From positions 18,844 through 82,843 of the forward strand of contig CABRYP010000004.1 of assembly GCA_902475245.1 (NCBI GenBank): 64,000 nt of DNA. Reading direction: 5' to 3'. A program made the position numbers and the translations under genes. Below are positions 9,230 to 17,982 of this stretch, one piece after another. The notes beneath the pieces are model-generated. The model saw only the letters and a list, made by a program, of their open reading frames with translations, was not told where the DNA came from and did not search any database. Source of the DNA: an uncultured Collinsella sp. (GTDB taxonomy: Bacteria; Actinomycetota; Coriobacteriia; Coriobacteriales; Coriobacteriaceae). Within the stretch, counting starts at the first letter, position 1. The number at the start of each line of letters is the position of its first letter.

Positions 9230-10897
9230 ATGCCTACCGACATCGAAATCGCACGTTCTGTCACGCCGCTGCCTATTACCGAGGTGGCCAAGAACGCCGG
9301 CGTCGACGTTAAGCATCTGATTCCGTACGGCTTTGACAAGGCAAAGGTCGACTATTCCCTGCTCAACGAGCCAACTGATCACCAGGCCAAGCTTGTCCTC
9401 GTGACCGCTATCAATCCCACGCCCGCAGGAGAGGGCAAGACCACCACGACCATCGGCCTGGCCGATGGCCTGCGCCGTCGCGGCGTCAAGAGCGCCGTGG
9501 CCCTGCGTGAGCCTTCGCTCGGTCCCGTGTTTGGCGTAAAGGGCGGTGCCGCTGGTGGCGGTTGGGCTCAGGTCATCCCCATGGAAGACATCAACCTGCA
9601 CTTTACCGGTGACTTCCATGCTATCGGTGCCGCCAATAACCTGCTGGCTGCCATGCTCGACAACCATATTCAGCAGGGCAACCAGCTCGGCATCGATGTT
9701 AAGCGCATCACCTGGAAGCGCGTCGTCGACATGAATGACCGCCAGCTGCGCCACGTTATCGACGGCATTGGCGGCAAGGCTCAGGGTGTGCCGCGCGAGG
9801 ACGGCTTCGACATCACTGTTGCCTCCGAGGTCATGGCGATCTTGTGCCTGTCCACGAGCATCAACGACCTCAAGGAGCGTCTGGGCGAGATCGTCGTCGG
9901 CTACAGCTATGCCGGCGAGCCCGTCCGCGCCCGCGACCTCAAGGCCCAGGGCGCCATGGCTGCGCTGCTTAAGGATGCGCTCAAGCCCAACCTGGTGCAG
10001 ACGCTCGAGGGTACGCCCGCGTTTGTCCACGGCGGCCCCTTCGCCAATATCGCCCACGGCTGCAACTCCATCATGGCCACCCGCATGGCTATGCGCTTTG
10101 GCGATGTCGCCATTACCGAGGCCGGCTTTGGCGCCGATCTGGGTGCCGAGAAGTTCCTCGACATCAAGTGCCGCATGACGGGCGTCCGCCCCAGCGCCGT
10201 CGTGATTGTCGCCACCGCCCGCGCGCTTAAGTACAACGGCGGCGTTGCCAAGGCCGACCTTAACGACGAGAACCTCGATGCCCTCAAGGCCGGCATGCCC
10301 AACCTGCTGCGCCACGTTGACAATATCCAGAACGTCTACGGTCTGCCCTGCGTGGTCGCCATCAACCGCTTCCCGACGGACACCGAGGCAGAGCTTGCGC
10401 TCATCGAGTCCGAGTGCCAGAAGCTCGGCGTTAACGTTAAGCTTTCCGAGGTCTGGGCCAAGGGCGGCGAGGGCGCGCTCGATTTGGCCGACGAGGTCAT
10501 GCGTCTGATCGAGCAGCCGAGCGAGCTCAAGTTTGCCTACGAGGACGGCGCCGATGTTGCCGATGCTCTGGAGGCCGTTGCCACTAAGGTTTACCGCGCC
10601 GATGGCGTCGACTTTACGCCGGCTGCCAAGCGCCAGCTCGCCGAGCTGCGCGAGAACGGCTTTGGCAACCTGCCGGTGTGCGTCGCCAAGACCCAGTACA
10701 GCTTTAGCGATAACGCCAAGGCTCTGGGCGCTCCCGAGGGCTTCCGCATCACCGTGCGCGAGCTCAAGGTTTCCGCCGGCGCCCACTTTGTGGTCGCACT
10801 GACTGGCAGTGTTCTGACCATGCCGGGCCTGCCCAAGGTTCCCGCGGCCGAGAACATCGACGTCGACAACGACGGCAACATCACCGGCCTGTTCTAA
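9230..10897 (+). CDS. fhs: formate--tetrahydrofolate ligase
   Basis: The enzyme makes 10-formyl-THF from formate, THF and ATP, the entry step of the methyl branch of one-carbon metabolism. The 555-residue length is typical. The nucleotide-binding [12 protein letters not shown] loop lies at residues 63-74, followed by the conserved [18 protein letters not shown] region (split: [17 protein letters not shown]), [10 protein letters not shown] and [11 protein letters not shown]. The start is the ATG at 9230 with GAAAGGA 6 bases upstream; the frame extends back to 9146 but without a ribosome binding site. The partner genes fchA and folD sit about 13 kb downstream. A strong terminator follows at 10923. 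In this anaerobe the enzyme may work in formate assimilation for purines or in the reverse direction for ATP; the sequence does not decide. Confidence 0.96.
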   Translation: MPTDIEIARSVTPLPITEVAKNAGVDVKHLIPYGFDKAKVDYSLLNEPTDHQAKLVLVTAINPTPAGEGKTTTTIGLADGLRRRGVKSAVALREPSLGPVFGVKGGAAGGGWAQVIPMEDINLHFTGDFHAIGAANNLLAAMLDNHIQQGNQLGIDVKRITWKRVVDMNDRQLRHVIDGIGGKAQGVPREDGFDITVASEVMAILCLSTSINDLKERLGEIVVGYSYAGEPVRARDLKAQGAMAALLKDALKPNLVQTLEGTPAFVHGGPFANIAHGCNSIMATRMAMRFGDVAITEAGFGADLGAEKFLDIKCRMTGVRPSAVVIVATARALKYNGGVAKADLNDENLDALKAGMPNLLRHVDNIQNVYGLPCVVAINRFPTDTEAELALIESECQKLGVNVKLSEVWAKGGEGALDLADEVMRLIEQPSELKFAYEDGADVADALEAVATKVYRADGVDFTPAAKRQLAELRENGFGNLPVCVAKTQYSFSDNAKALGAPEGFRITVRELKVSAGAHFVVALTGSVLTMPGLPKVPAAENIDVDNDGNITGLF

Positions 10898-10922
10898 GCC
10901 TGCTGTCCATAGCTGCTAGTCC

Positions 10923-10957
10923 GCCCCGCCGTGCCCCACAGCACAGCGGGGCTTTTG
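10923..10957 (+). terminator. Rho-independent terminator of fhs
   Basis: GCCCCGC pairs with GCGGGGC, with an inner GTGC/GCAC helix, and the hairpin is followed by TTTT. It begins 26 bases after the fhs stop. Confidence 0.85.
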
Positions 10958-11071
10958 GTTCTAGGCGCGCTTGTCTTGTAGATACCGACGGCCTTTGCCC
11001 ATCATAGGCTTTTGCGCGGGTAGAATGCATGGATAACTTGATGCTTGCAGGCGACGGAAAGGAAACGTTGC

Positions 11072-12031
11072 ATGGACCAGGACAAGACGACCGTGATGGG
11101 CGGATATGGCTCCCCGCGGACGGGCAATGGCGCCGATGAGACCCGCGTCGTGCCGAATCCCGGCTACGCTGCTCCCGATATGACGCAGGCGTCGGCCGAA
11201 CCCACACGAGTTATGGGCCATGGCGATACACCGCGGGATCCGTTTGATTATGCACCGCAGGACCCGTATGGCAATGCGGCGACAGATGCTTATAACAACC
11301 TGCCGCAAAATCCCATTCTGCAGCCTCAGCAGACGACGTATATGCCGCGCACGGCACAGACCCAGCCTCGTTATGAGTCGCGCGATCCGTATGCGCGCCA
11401 GCCTTATCGCGAGTATCCCAAATCGATTCCGCAGTATGGTGAGGACGAGGAAAAGGCGCCGTCGCGTTCGTCGAGCGTGATCAAGAAGATCCTCATTGTG
11501 TTGGCGATCTTCTTTGCGCTCTCGGTTGTGTTTGCCATCGTGTCGGGCATGCTCAACAAGCGAGGTGCTGCAACCAGCACGACGGCCGAGCAGACAGAGG
11601 TCGCCCAGGCGGGTGCAGTAGAGCTGGGCGATATCCCGGGGCAGTACTGGTCCAACGCCAAAAAGCTCCTCAAGTCGCGCGGCGCCGATCTTTCGAATGC
11701 CGTGGTCCTGACTGATGATGGCTCAACGCCCGTCGTCGATGCCAACTGGGTCGTCACATCTGCCTACTATAACGACAACGGTAACCTTGAAATTCAACTC
11801 ACGCACAAGAACAGCTCGGGCAACTCGTCCGACGGCCAAAGCGGCACCGACAGCTCGAGCTCCAACATGCTGGAGGACCTGAGCAACAAGGCGCAGGAAT
11901 TGGGAGACAAGGCGCAAGAGCTGGGCGATACGACACAAAACCTGGGCGATACCGCGCAGAACTTGGGAGACATGGCGACAAGTGCCTGGAACGCCCTACA
12001 AAACGGCATTTTGGGTGCACAGGGAAACTAG
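11072..12031 (+). CDS. single-pass membrane protein with PASTA-like region and heptad-repeat tail
   Basis: This 319-residue protein is unrecognised. It has a long proline/glutamine-rich cytoplasmic N-terminus (1-140), one transmembrane helix (KKILIVLAIFFALSVVFAIV, about 148-168), and an extracellular part. That part begins with a segment resembling a PASTA domain (DIPGQYWSNAKKLLKSRGA) ending in a beta strand pair (LEIQLTHKN), then a Ser/Gly linker. The C-terminus is a run of near-identical heptads (KAQELGD, KAQELGD, TTQNLGD, TAQNLGD), which should form an amphipathic helix or coiled coil. GGAAAGGA precedes the ATG at 11072. The arrangement suggests a cell-envelope role, but no function can be assigned. 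The stop is only 18 bases from the convergent transporter gene, and a GC-rich hairpin spans the junction. Confidence 0.7.
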   Translation: MDQDKTTVMGGYGSPRTGNGADETRVVPNPGYAAPDMTQASAEPTRVMGHGDTPRDPFDYAPQDPYGNAATDAYNNLPQNPILQPQQTTYMPRTAQTQPRYESRDPYARQPYREYPKSIPQYGEDEEKAPSRSSSVIKKILIVLAIFFALSVVFAIVSGMLNKRGAATSTTAEQTEVAQAGAVELGDIPGQYWSNAKKLLKSRGADLSNAVVLTDDGSTPVVDANWVVTSAYYNDNGNLEIQLTHKNSSGNSSDGQSGTDSSSSNMLEDLSNKAQELGDKAQELGDTTQNLGDTAQNLGDMATSAWNALQNGILGAQGN

Positions 12032-12049
12032 CGGCCGAGCGGAGCGGGG

Positions 12050-13231
12050 CTACAGCTGCTCGGCCGGACGGTCGGGCGAACTAAAGCCCGAGTCAAACGT
12101 GACGACGCATGACGCATCGGGTCGGCGCTCGTGCACGATGCGCGTGACGAGCTCCAGCAGCTCCTCGTCGGATATGTCAAAGTCGTCGGGACGCACCAGG
12201 TCAAATGACACAAAGCCATCGTGTTCGTGAAGGTCGTGGATGGAAAGCGCGGGGTCAATCTGCGCTACGCCGCGCTTGACCCAGCCGCGCAGGTCGTCGC
12301 CGGTGGTGGCGATGGGGTCGCAGTGTAGCGTGATATCGATGCCCATCTGGTGCTTGATATCGTGCTCGATGGTGTCCAGAATCTCGTGGTGCTCAAACGC
12401 ATCGCCCTCGCCGGGCATCTCCACGTGGGCGCTGGCAAACTGGCGGCCGGGACCGTAGTCGTGCACCATGAGGTCGTGCGTGCCTAGGACCTGCGGATAC
12501 GACATGATCCTATCGCGGATTTCCTGGACGAGCTTGGGGTCGGGCGCCTGTCCTAGCAGTGGGCTGATGGCGTCGCGCACCAGGCCCAGGCCGCTGATGC
12601 AGATGAAGATGCCCACGCCCAGGCCCGCCCAGCCGTCGAGGTCAAAGCCGGTCGTTTGCGAAATAAGCGCCGCCACCAAGACCGAGCCCGAGGTGATGAC
12701 GTCGTTTTTGGAGTCCTGCGCCGTGGCGATGAGCGTCTCCGAGTCGATGCGGTCGCCAAGCGTGTGGTTGAACGCGGCCATCCAGAGCTTAACGAGCATG
12801 GATGTAGCCAGTGCCGCAAGGGAAACGAGCGTGTAGTCGGTGGGGGAGGGCTTGATGATCTTGGTAACGGACTCGAGCACCAGGTTGATGCCGACGGCAC
12901 AAACGAGGACGGCGACAAACAGGCCGGCGAGGTATTCGTAGCGGCCGTGGCCATAGGGGTGGCCTTCGTCTGCCGGGCGGCTGGCAAGGCGGAACCCGAG
13001 CAGACTCACGATGTTGCTCGAGGCGTCTGAGAGGTTGTTGAAGGCGTCGGCGATGAGCGAGACAGAGCCGGCGAGCAGGCCCGCGATGCCCTTGGCTAGG
13101 CACAGGGCAATGTTGAGGCCAATACAGATGAGGCTTGCGGCAAAGCCCGCGTTGGTGCGGGCGCCGGCATCGACCGGCTCGCCCTCGCCGCCGGGAACAA
13201 GTTTATGTACCAGCCTATTTACAAATAGCAT
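12050..13231 (-). CDS. cation diffusion facilitator transporter, predicted Mn2+-type
   Basis: A cation-proton antiporter of the CDF family, with six membrane helices in residues 30-200 and a cytoplasmic C-terminal domain (215-393) that binds regulatory metal. The transport site normally has two residues on TM2 and two on TM5. Here they read N65-x3-D69 (NNLSD) and D173-x3-D177 (DSKND), where zinc exporters have a His on TM5. From memory this N/D-D/D pattern matches manganese exporters of the MntE type, so Mn2+ efflux is the inferred role. I chose the ATG at 13231 because GTGAGGA lies 8 bases upstream; the frame stays open to 13390 with no ribosome binding site. It is divergent from the zinc-ribbon gene at 13450. 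No Mn riboswitch is seen upstream. Confidence 0.85.
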   Translation of the reverse strand: MLFVNRLVHKLVPGGEGEPVDAGARTNAGFAASLICIGLNIALCLAKGIAGLLAGSVSLIADAFNNLSDASSNIVSLLGFRLASRPADEGHPYGHGRYEYLAGLFVAVLVCAVGINLVLESVTKIIKPSPTDYTLVSLAALATSMLVKLWMAAFNHTLGDRIDSETLIATAQDSKNDVITSGSVLVAALISQTTGFDLDGWAGLGVGIFICISGLGLVRDAISPLLGQAPDPKLVQEIRDRIMSYPQVLGTHDLMVHDYGPGRQFASAHVEMPGEGDAFEHHEILDTIEHDIKHQMGIDITLHCDPIATTGDDLRGWVKRGVAQIDPALSIHDLHEHDGFVSFDLVRPDDFDISDEELLELVTRIVHERRPDASCVVTFDSGFSSPDRPAEQL

Positions 13232-13449
13232 GGCGATCGTCCTCACAATCATGGTTAAGGGGATAGTGTAGCTCGCATGGGCGTACCGTGCGCCGATGCT
13301 CAGAAAATGCAGCAATAGTCTGCCGGTGCTAACGAGCGAACCTTCTCGTCTGCTTGGGTGCTCCATTTTGGGCCACATGGGTATGGGCATGTGCCTGTCT
13401 GCCCGACATACTTAATGTCGACAGCCCCTGTGCAAAGGAGGACGTATCC

Positions 13450-14787
13450 ATGGACGAGATGTTTGCCATTAAATGCCAAAACTGCGGCGGCCCTATGTAC
13501 TCACACCAGGCTAAACGCAGCTTTGAGTGCGCCTATTGCGGCACGGTCGTTCCGTGGCAGGCCGATGCGGGGGAGCCCAAGAGCGCCCTGGGCATTCGCC
13601 ATACGCCGCTGACGGTTGTCGATGGGCTGCTTAAGCTCACTCATGTGTCGCAGCTCGAACGCCCGGAGGACCCGGACTGGTATTTCTTCAATTCGCATTG
13701 GCGCAACCAGTCGGTTTTGGAGCATCTGCTGTGGGAAGACCGCGGTACGGCTCAGGAGTTCCAAGAAGCCGCGCACGTGAGCATTCCCTGCCCCTTCTGC
13801 GGCGCGTCCTTTGAGGGGTCATCGACCCAGCGCGTGTTTGAGTGCCCGTCCTGCGGCAATAAGATCGGCGTTGCCGACCTGCTCAAGCCCGGTACCTTTA
13901 GCAAGCGTCTGACCATGGGCGTTGGTGCAGAGTATGTACCTGAGCAGGGCATTCCCCGTGAAATCTCGCCGCAGCAGGCGCGTGCCAACGCGCTGCAGCT
14001 GGTGCGCCAGTACCCGGAGGTCTTTGCCGGGCACGACGTGGAAGACGCAATCCAAAATGACATGATGCTCTTCTATTTCCCCATGGCGCTGGCGGATCTG
14101 CGCATGATGGCGTCCTTCCCGGGCAAGGGCCTGAGCAAGGAGACCCTGGTGTACTACGAGGTGCTCGACTGGGCGTATCCCAGGGCAAACTATCTGGATG
14201 TTCGCCTTATGGGCATTTTGGAGCCGTGGGACTTTGGCAAGGTGGGGCCGTTCGATCCCGCTATGCAGGAAGGTGACTTCCGCGTTGTCTCCGTCGATGC
14301 GTCCACCAAGGACCAGGTGGTCATTGATAAGCTGGCGCTCGACATTGCCGGCAACGATGCCGAGGCGGTGCTGGGGCTCAATAAAAAGAGCATCCGAACC
14401 TGGGCGCGCAAGGCCCGCAAGCATAAGGACGGCCTGGTGATGGTACCGGTCTACTTTGTCGACCGTCCCGCGTCGGACGGGCGCGATGGCGAGCAGGTGC
14501 GCATTGCCGTAAACGGCCAGACGGGCCGCGCGGCCGCGGTGGTGTTTAGCGACAAGCGCGAGACGCATATCGTGGCGCCGCTCAACCCGAGCCTGCATCT
14601 GTCCGGTGAAAGCACTGTGCATGCCACGCCCATCGAGGTCAAATACGTTAAATCGCCGTTCCTGTACCAGATTGTACGTAAGGGAGGCGGCGAGCAGCCG
14701 CGCCAGGTGGCAGCCGCCGTCGAGGGTTCCTGCCGAGAGGAGAAGCCCAAACGCAAGGGCTTGCTCGCTGCGATCTTTGGGAAGTAG
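13450..14787 (+). CDS. zinc-ribbon protein (two CxxC ribbons), unknown function
   Basis: This 445-residue soluble protein has two TFIIB-like zinc ribbons: CQNCGGPMY...CAYCG at residues 9-31 and CPFCGASF...CPSCGN near 115-135. The central part (200-340) has no motif I recognise. A C-terminal domain contains VPVYFVDRP, VNGQTGRAAA and HLSGES and ends in a basic tail (KPKRKGLLAAIFGK). The VNGQTG motif resembles proteins that carry a ribbon followed by a beta-rich domain in actinobacteria. An ideal AAAGGAGG precedes the ATG at 13450. No membrane helix is present. Function unknown. Confidence 0.7.
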   Translation: MDEMFAIKCQNCGGPMYSHQAKRSFECAYCGTVVPWQADAGEPKSALGIRHTPLTVVDGLLKLTHVSQLERPEDPDWYFFNSHWRNQSVLEHLLWEDRGTAQEFQEAAHVSIPCPFCGASFEGSSTQRVFECPSCGNKIGVADLLKPGTFSKRLTMGVGAEYVPEQGIPREISPQQARANALQLVRQYPEVFAGHDVEDAIQNDMMLFYFPMALADLRMMASFPGKGLSKETLVYYEVLDWAYPRANYLDVRLMGILEPWDFGKVGPFDPAMQEGDFRVVSVDASTKDQVVIDKLALDIAGNDAEAVLGLNKKSIRTWARKARKHKDGLVMVPVYFVDRPASDGRDGEQVRIAVNGQTGRAAAVVFSDKRETHIVAPLNPSLHLSGESTVHATPIEVKYVKSPFLYQIVRKGGGEQPRQVAAAVEGSCREEKPKRKGLLAAIFGK

Positions 14788-15010
14788 GGGAGTAGTGCCG
14801 GTCGGCGCTGCGATCCGATAGCTAGAGGAACGGGGCAGCTCGCAGGAGTGCGGACTGTCGTCTGATTGTTTGAGGGTGCCAGATGTAAATAATCGGTGGA
14901 GCGGCTGCAAAAGAGCCGTCTCGCTGGGTAAAATCAGGATGTGCCGCGGAACCCGCTCCTCAGCTAGTCACACTTCGGAAGCGCGGGCAACGCAGGTATT
15001 ATCGTCTAAA
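14788..15010. other. non-coding gap before the 15011 hairpin
   Basis: No plausible reading frame is found. A TAAAAT hexamer at 14929 could be a -10, but no -35 accompanies it. The region could be the 3' untranslated part of the zinc-ribbon mRNA or a short RNA ending at the 15011 terminator. I tested for a T-box or SRP RNA and found neither signature. Confidence 0.3.
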
Positions 15011-15035
15011 GGGCCGGCTGCAACCGGCCCTTTTT
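15011..15035 (+). terminator. Rho-independent terminator
   Basis: GGGCCGG pairs with CCGGCCC around a 6-base loop and is followed by TTTTT. Read on the minus strand the same hairpin is followed by TTT, so it may also end minus-strand transcripts arriving from 15056. Confidence 0.8.
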
Positions 15036-15055
15036 ATGACTCCCTTCGCTATCCG

Positions 15056-15148
15056 TTACTGCTTATATTCCCGCCAGATCGAGTAGAGGTTCCGGGCAAT
15101 GCCGGTCACATACATCGAGAGGCGCAGGATTTCAAGAAACAAGTTCAT
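15056..15148 (-). CDS. possible 30-residue small protein
   Basis: An ATG on the minus strand at 15148 opens a 30-codon frame (MNLFLEILRLSMYVTGIARN then LYSIWREYKQ). GGGGTGA lies 6 bases upstream, and the hairpin at 15011 could terminate its transcript. The peptide has an amphipathic or weakly hydrophobic first half and a basic/aromatic end. I do not recognise it. It is supported only by the ribosome binding site, the spacing and the terminator; chance occurrence is possible. Confidence 0.35.
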   Translation of the reverse strand: MNLFLEILRLSMYVTGIARNLYSIWREYKQ

Positions 15149-15291
15149 AGGCTTCACCCCAATCGGAGATCGGAGCGTTGCCCGCAGGCGGATTCCGCGG
15201 CAGTCAAGATTTTACCTCACAGGCCGCGGTGGGAGACATCCTGCCCATTCCATGGTTTGGAACAGTGTCGATCTAACGGGCAATCAAACCC

Positions 15292-15513
15292 CTAGCACTC
15301 TTTGAATTGAGCAAGCATCTGCCCGAAGAAGCTTAGTTCGGATGGCTCATAAATGAGCGAGCCGCCATCTTCGGTCCGGTAGACCCCGCAGGGGAGGTAG
15401 CGCCCGTCGGGGAGGACATAGAGGTTGGCTTCTTCCTTCAGTCCTGCTGGAAATAGCGGAATCCCGTTTTCGTCCACTTGGAACTCGTCTATATTTGCGG
15501 TCTCTCTTTCCAT
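15292..15513 (-). CDS. small acidic protein, unknown
   Basis: A 73-residue soluble protein starting MERETANIDEFQVDENG, with a YVLPDGRYLPCGVYRTEDGG beta-hairpin-like core (split: YVLPDGRY, LPCGVYRTEDGG). CAGGAGA precedes the ATG by 6 bases. It lies 35 bases downstream of the ADP-ribosylglycohydrolase gene on the same strand, so co-transcription is likely. A matching small partner of that enzyme is conceivable, but nothing in the sequence identifies one. Confidence 0.55.
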   Translation of the reverse strand: MERETANIDEFQVDENGIPLFPAGLKEEANLYVLPDGRYLPCGVYRTEDGGSLIYEPSELSFFGQMLAQFKEC

Positions 15514-15548
15514 GGTGTCTCCTGGTCAGTTTCTATCGTAAGTGTGTC

Positions 15549-16337
15549 CTAAAACAGGCAGCTCTCAATCAGCTCTTTTCCGCGCAGGGTGTCGATCCAT
15601 TCCTGCGGGATGGCGTCGATGCCGTATGCCGTGCCGGCGAGCGCGCCTGCGACGGCTGCGGTGGTGTCGGTGTCGTCGCCCAGATTGACGGCGGCAAGCA
15701 CGCAATCTTCGTAGCTGTTAGTGTTGACGAAGCACCAGGTGGCTGCCTTAAGGGTGTCGCGCACGAAGCCGCCAGACCTGATTCCACGCTCGGGCACGTC
15801 TTTCAGCTGGAGCACCCATGAGGGAAGCGCGCCGTTCATCACGCTCCTTATCAGCTCGACAAATATGACGCATGCGTCGGTCGACGTTCTGTGGGCGTGC
15901 GTAATCGCGGAGACCTTGCTGACATCATCGTCTGTCGCATCGGTGAACGCCAGGGGAGCGATGCGCATGAGCGATCCGTTGCCGTTGTCGCGCTCGCCGG
16001 AGCCTCCTTTGCCGGTACGCAAGGCGCGGGCGGTCGTGCCGCCGTAATCGAAAACGCCGTCGATCGTATACTCCCCACGGGCAATCCAACTTACAAACTT
16101 GTCGCGCATGTCTGAGGCGTCGATATGCCCGAGCTCTCTAATCGAGTCGCAGGTAGCAAGCGTCATAGATGTGTCGTCGCTCCAGGTGCCGGCGGGTTGC
16201 CCATGCGTGCCGTAGCCGATCATGTCGGTGCATTCGAACGTGCCACGAGGCCTGAACTCGTAAGGAACGCCCAGCGCGTCGCCGACGGCAAGCCCATAGA
16301 TACAGTCGCGCAGTGTTGTTTTCGGTCTGTCTGTCAT
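15549..16337 (-). CDS. ADP-ribosylglycohydrolase family protein (DraG-like)
   Basis: Members of this all-helical, di-magnesium family remove ADP-ribose from proteins or small molecules. The 262-residue product shows the two metal-binding signatures: GTWSDDTSM near residues 50-58 in the N-terminal half and GDDTDTTAAVAGALAG near 216-231 in the C-terminal half. The opening YGLAVGDALGVPYEF is also typical. AAAGAGGAG precedes the ATG. The gene is the middle member of a minus-strand set: a YhcG-type nuclease lies 62 bases upstream and a 73-residue protein lies 35 bases downstream. The substrate cannot be inferred; both housekeeping and toxin-reversal roles are known in the family. Confidence 0.88.
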   Translation of the reverse strand: MTDRPKTTLRDCIYGLAVGDALGVPYEFRPRGTFECTDMIGYGTHGQPAGTWSDDTSMTLATCDSIRELGHIDASDMRDKFVSWIARGEYTIDGVFDYGGTTARALRTGKGGSGERDNGNGSLMRIAPLAFTDATDDDVSKVSAITHAHRTSTDACVIFVELIRSVMNGALPSWVLQLKDVPERGIRSGGFVRDTLKAATWCFVNTNSYEDCVLAAVNLGDDTDTTAAVAGALAGTAYGIDAIPQEWIDTLRGKELIESCLF

Positions 16338-16399
16338 GGAAAGCTCCTCTTTCCCGGGTGATGTGGAGCGCCATCGGGGGTATCGGTCGCAACGTGCTG

Positions 16400-17449
16400 C
16401 TACCCTTGCGCTTCGCCATTAGTCGCTTCGTTGATGGCGCGGTACTCGGCACTCAGCTCGCGCGCCAGCTCTTCCTTGCTTGGAAGATACGGCAGGTATT
16501 TGGCGGCAAACACTTGGTCGTTGTCTTCGGGCAGCGTGTACTCGACAATCGAGTCGCTTTTGTCCGCGCAGAGCACGATGCCTATGGGCGGATTGTCGCC
16601 TTCGTTCATGAGCTCGCGCGTGTAGTAGTTCACATACATTTGCATCTGGCCCAGGTCCTGATGCGTGAGGTCATCGGTCTTAAGGTCGATGAGCACGAAG
16701 CAGCGCATCAGATAGTTGTAAAACACAAGGTCAATATAGAAATGGCGCCCATCAAAGGTGATGCGCTTTTGGCGCGCCTCGAAAGCGAAACCACGGCCAA
16801 GCTCCAGCAGGAACTTCTGAAGATGCGTGATGAGCGCCTGCTCTAGATCGCTCTCGCGAAACGCAGCATCGTCCGAGAAACCTAAAAACTCCAGTACATA
16901 TGGGTCGCGGATGATATCCTCGGGGCGACGAGCCAGGGCGCTCTTTTGGATTTCCTGGGTGACGGCCTCCTTGTCCTTGCTGGCAAGCAGGCGCTCGCGG
17001 AACATGGTGTTGATTTGGCGCTCGAGCTGACGCGTGCTCCAACGAGAATCGGCGCATTCGTTCATGTACCAGGTGCGAGCATCAGGGTCGGGAATGCGCA
17101 TCAACCTGCGGTAATGAGTCCAGCTCAATTCGCTACGCAGTGCGTCGCGAATTGGAAACGCAAGAAAGAACTGACGCATATTGCGAAGGTTTGCGATGCC
17201 AAAGCCTCTTCCAAAATCCGCGGTAAGCCTTCTGGAGAGGCCTGCAATCAATGCCTCTCCATATGCTGCGCGCTCCTCTCCGCCCTGCTCATCAACAATG
17301 CTCTTGCCGATCTCCCAATATGCCTCAACCATCGCAAAGTTAACGGCGGTATAGGCCTTGTCGCGAGCGGCGTTGAGAATCGAGGAGACCTGCTTGTAAA
17401 AAACTTCTGGCACGATTGCCGATTCTCCACGGTTTGCCAGTTCGCCCAT
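16400..17449 (-). CDS. YhcG-type PD-(D/E)XK nuclease (DUF1016)
   Basis: This 349-residue protein has the two-part layout of the YhcG family. The N-terminal helical DUF1016 region (10-150) contains AYWEIGKSIVDEQ and the RNMRQFFLAFP segment. The C-terminal nuclease domain (about 190-330) contains FYIDLVFYN with Asp240 and the LIDLK motif with Asp255 and Lys257, followed by QMQMYVNYYTRE. These are the PD-(D/E)XK catalytic residues. Members are often found near restriction-modification or other defence genes, but no methylase is present here. The start is the ATG at 17449; a GTG immediately before it is also possible. AAAGTGGGG lies upstream. It may form an operon with the ADP-ribosylglycohydrolase gene. 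Confidence 0.88.
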   Translation of the reverse strand: MGELANRGESAIVPEVFYKQVSSILNAARDKAYTAVNFAMVEAYWEIGKSIVDEQGGEERAAYGEALIAGLSRRLTADFGRGFGIANLRNMRQFFLAFPIRDALRSELSWTHYRRLMRIPDPDARTWYMNECADSRWSTRQLERQINTMFRERLLASKDKEAVTQEIQKSALARRPEDIIRDPYVLEFLGFSDDAAFRESDLEQALITHLQKFLLELGRGFAFEARQKRITFDGRHFYIDLVFYNYLMRCFVLIDLKTDDLTHQDLGQMQMYVNYYTRELMNEGDNPPIGIVLCADKSDSIVEYTLPEDNDQVFAAKYLPYLPSKEELARELSAEYRAINEATNGEAQG

Positions 17450-17618
17450 CACTGTCGCCCCACTTTCCTTTTGTGGAATGCATCTTTATCGCATTTAGTT
17501 TAAAGCCTCGCGCGGACACAAATTGCTGTGCTGTCTGGCACCTTCGCATGGGAGCCTTGCGGTGGCTAAAATGTGGTCATAGAGATGGTTTTATCGAACT
17601 CCATGGGGGGTGGCGCGC

Positions 17619-17888
17619 GTGGATAACAACACGTTGCTGTTTCACGATAAGGGTGCCGGCGTTTTCAAGGGAATAAGCATCTATCCCAATCGTATCGAGG
17701 CGGTCGTGAAGAACAACTTCTTCGGTACCCATACCAAGATCGTCTACCTCAAGGACATTACGGGTGTCGACAGGGTCAAGGGTAAGCGCGTGTTCCTCCG
17801 TAATAGGTTGCTTACCGACTGTTCCTACAGGCTGAGCAGTCACTCCCAGGCCAAGGAGTTTGTGAACGCGCTGAACATGGTGATGTAG
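17619..17888 (+). CDS. small PH-like beta protein, unknown
   Basis: An 89-residue protein starting with GTG at 17619 (VDNNTLLFHDKGAGVFKG), preceded by GGGGGG about 8 bases upstream. An in-frame GTG at 17610 is inside that Shine-Dalgarno. Alternating hydrophobic strands (ISIYPNRIEAVVKN, TKIVYLKDITGV, GKRVFLRNRLL) and a C-terminal helix (SQAKEFVNALNMV) suggest a single pleckstrin-homology-like fold, as in bacterial PH domains. No membrane segment is present. It is convergent with the PI-PLC gene and shares its bidirectional terminator. Confidence 0.6.
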   Translation: MDNNTLLFHDKGAGVFKGISIYPNRIEAVVKNNFFGTHTKIVYLKDITGVDRVKGKRVFLRNRLLTDCSYRLSSHSQAKEFVNALNMVM

Positions 17889-17920
17889 CCTATGGTGGCG
17901 TTCGGACCAAGGTAAAAATC

Positions 17921-17949
17921 AGGGGCGCAGAACGGTGTTCTGCGCCCCT
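17921..17949 (-). terminator. bidirectional terminator between 89-residue gene and PI-PLC
   Basis: AGGGGCGCAGAAC pairs perfectly with GTTCTGCGCCCCT around a 3-base loop. The minus-strand side continues into GATTTTTA, so it ends the PI-PLC transcript; the plus-strand side has no T-run. Confidence 0.85.
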
Positions 17950-17982
17950 CATCGAGTTGATGCGCCCAAAAGGCCGGCTGGC

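Noticed and set aside
9167..10786. A 539-codon frame antisense to fhs
   Set aside because: Shadow of the strongly biased fhs gene; no family features.
12031..12065. GC-rich hairpin across the 11072/12050 gene junction as a terminator
   Set aside because: CGGCCGAGC/GCTCGGCCG pairs well but has no T-run on either strand, and it overlaps the end of the transporter gene.
14788..15035. T-box or SRP RNA before the 15011 terminator
   Set aside because: The T-box core and the SRP GGAAG-type loop are both absent, and no plus-strand gene follows the terminator.
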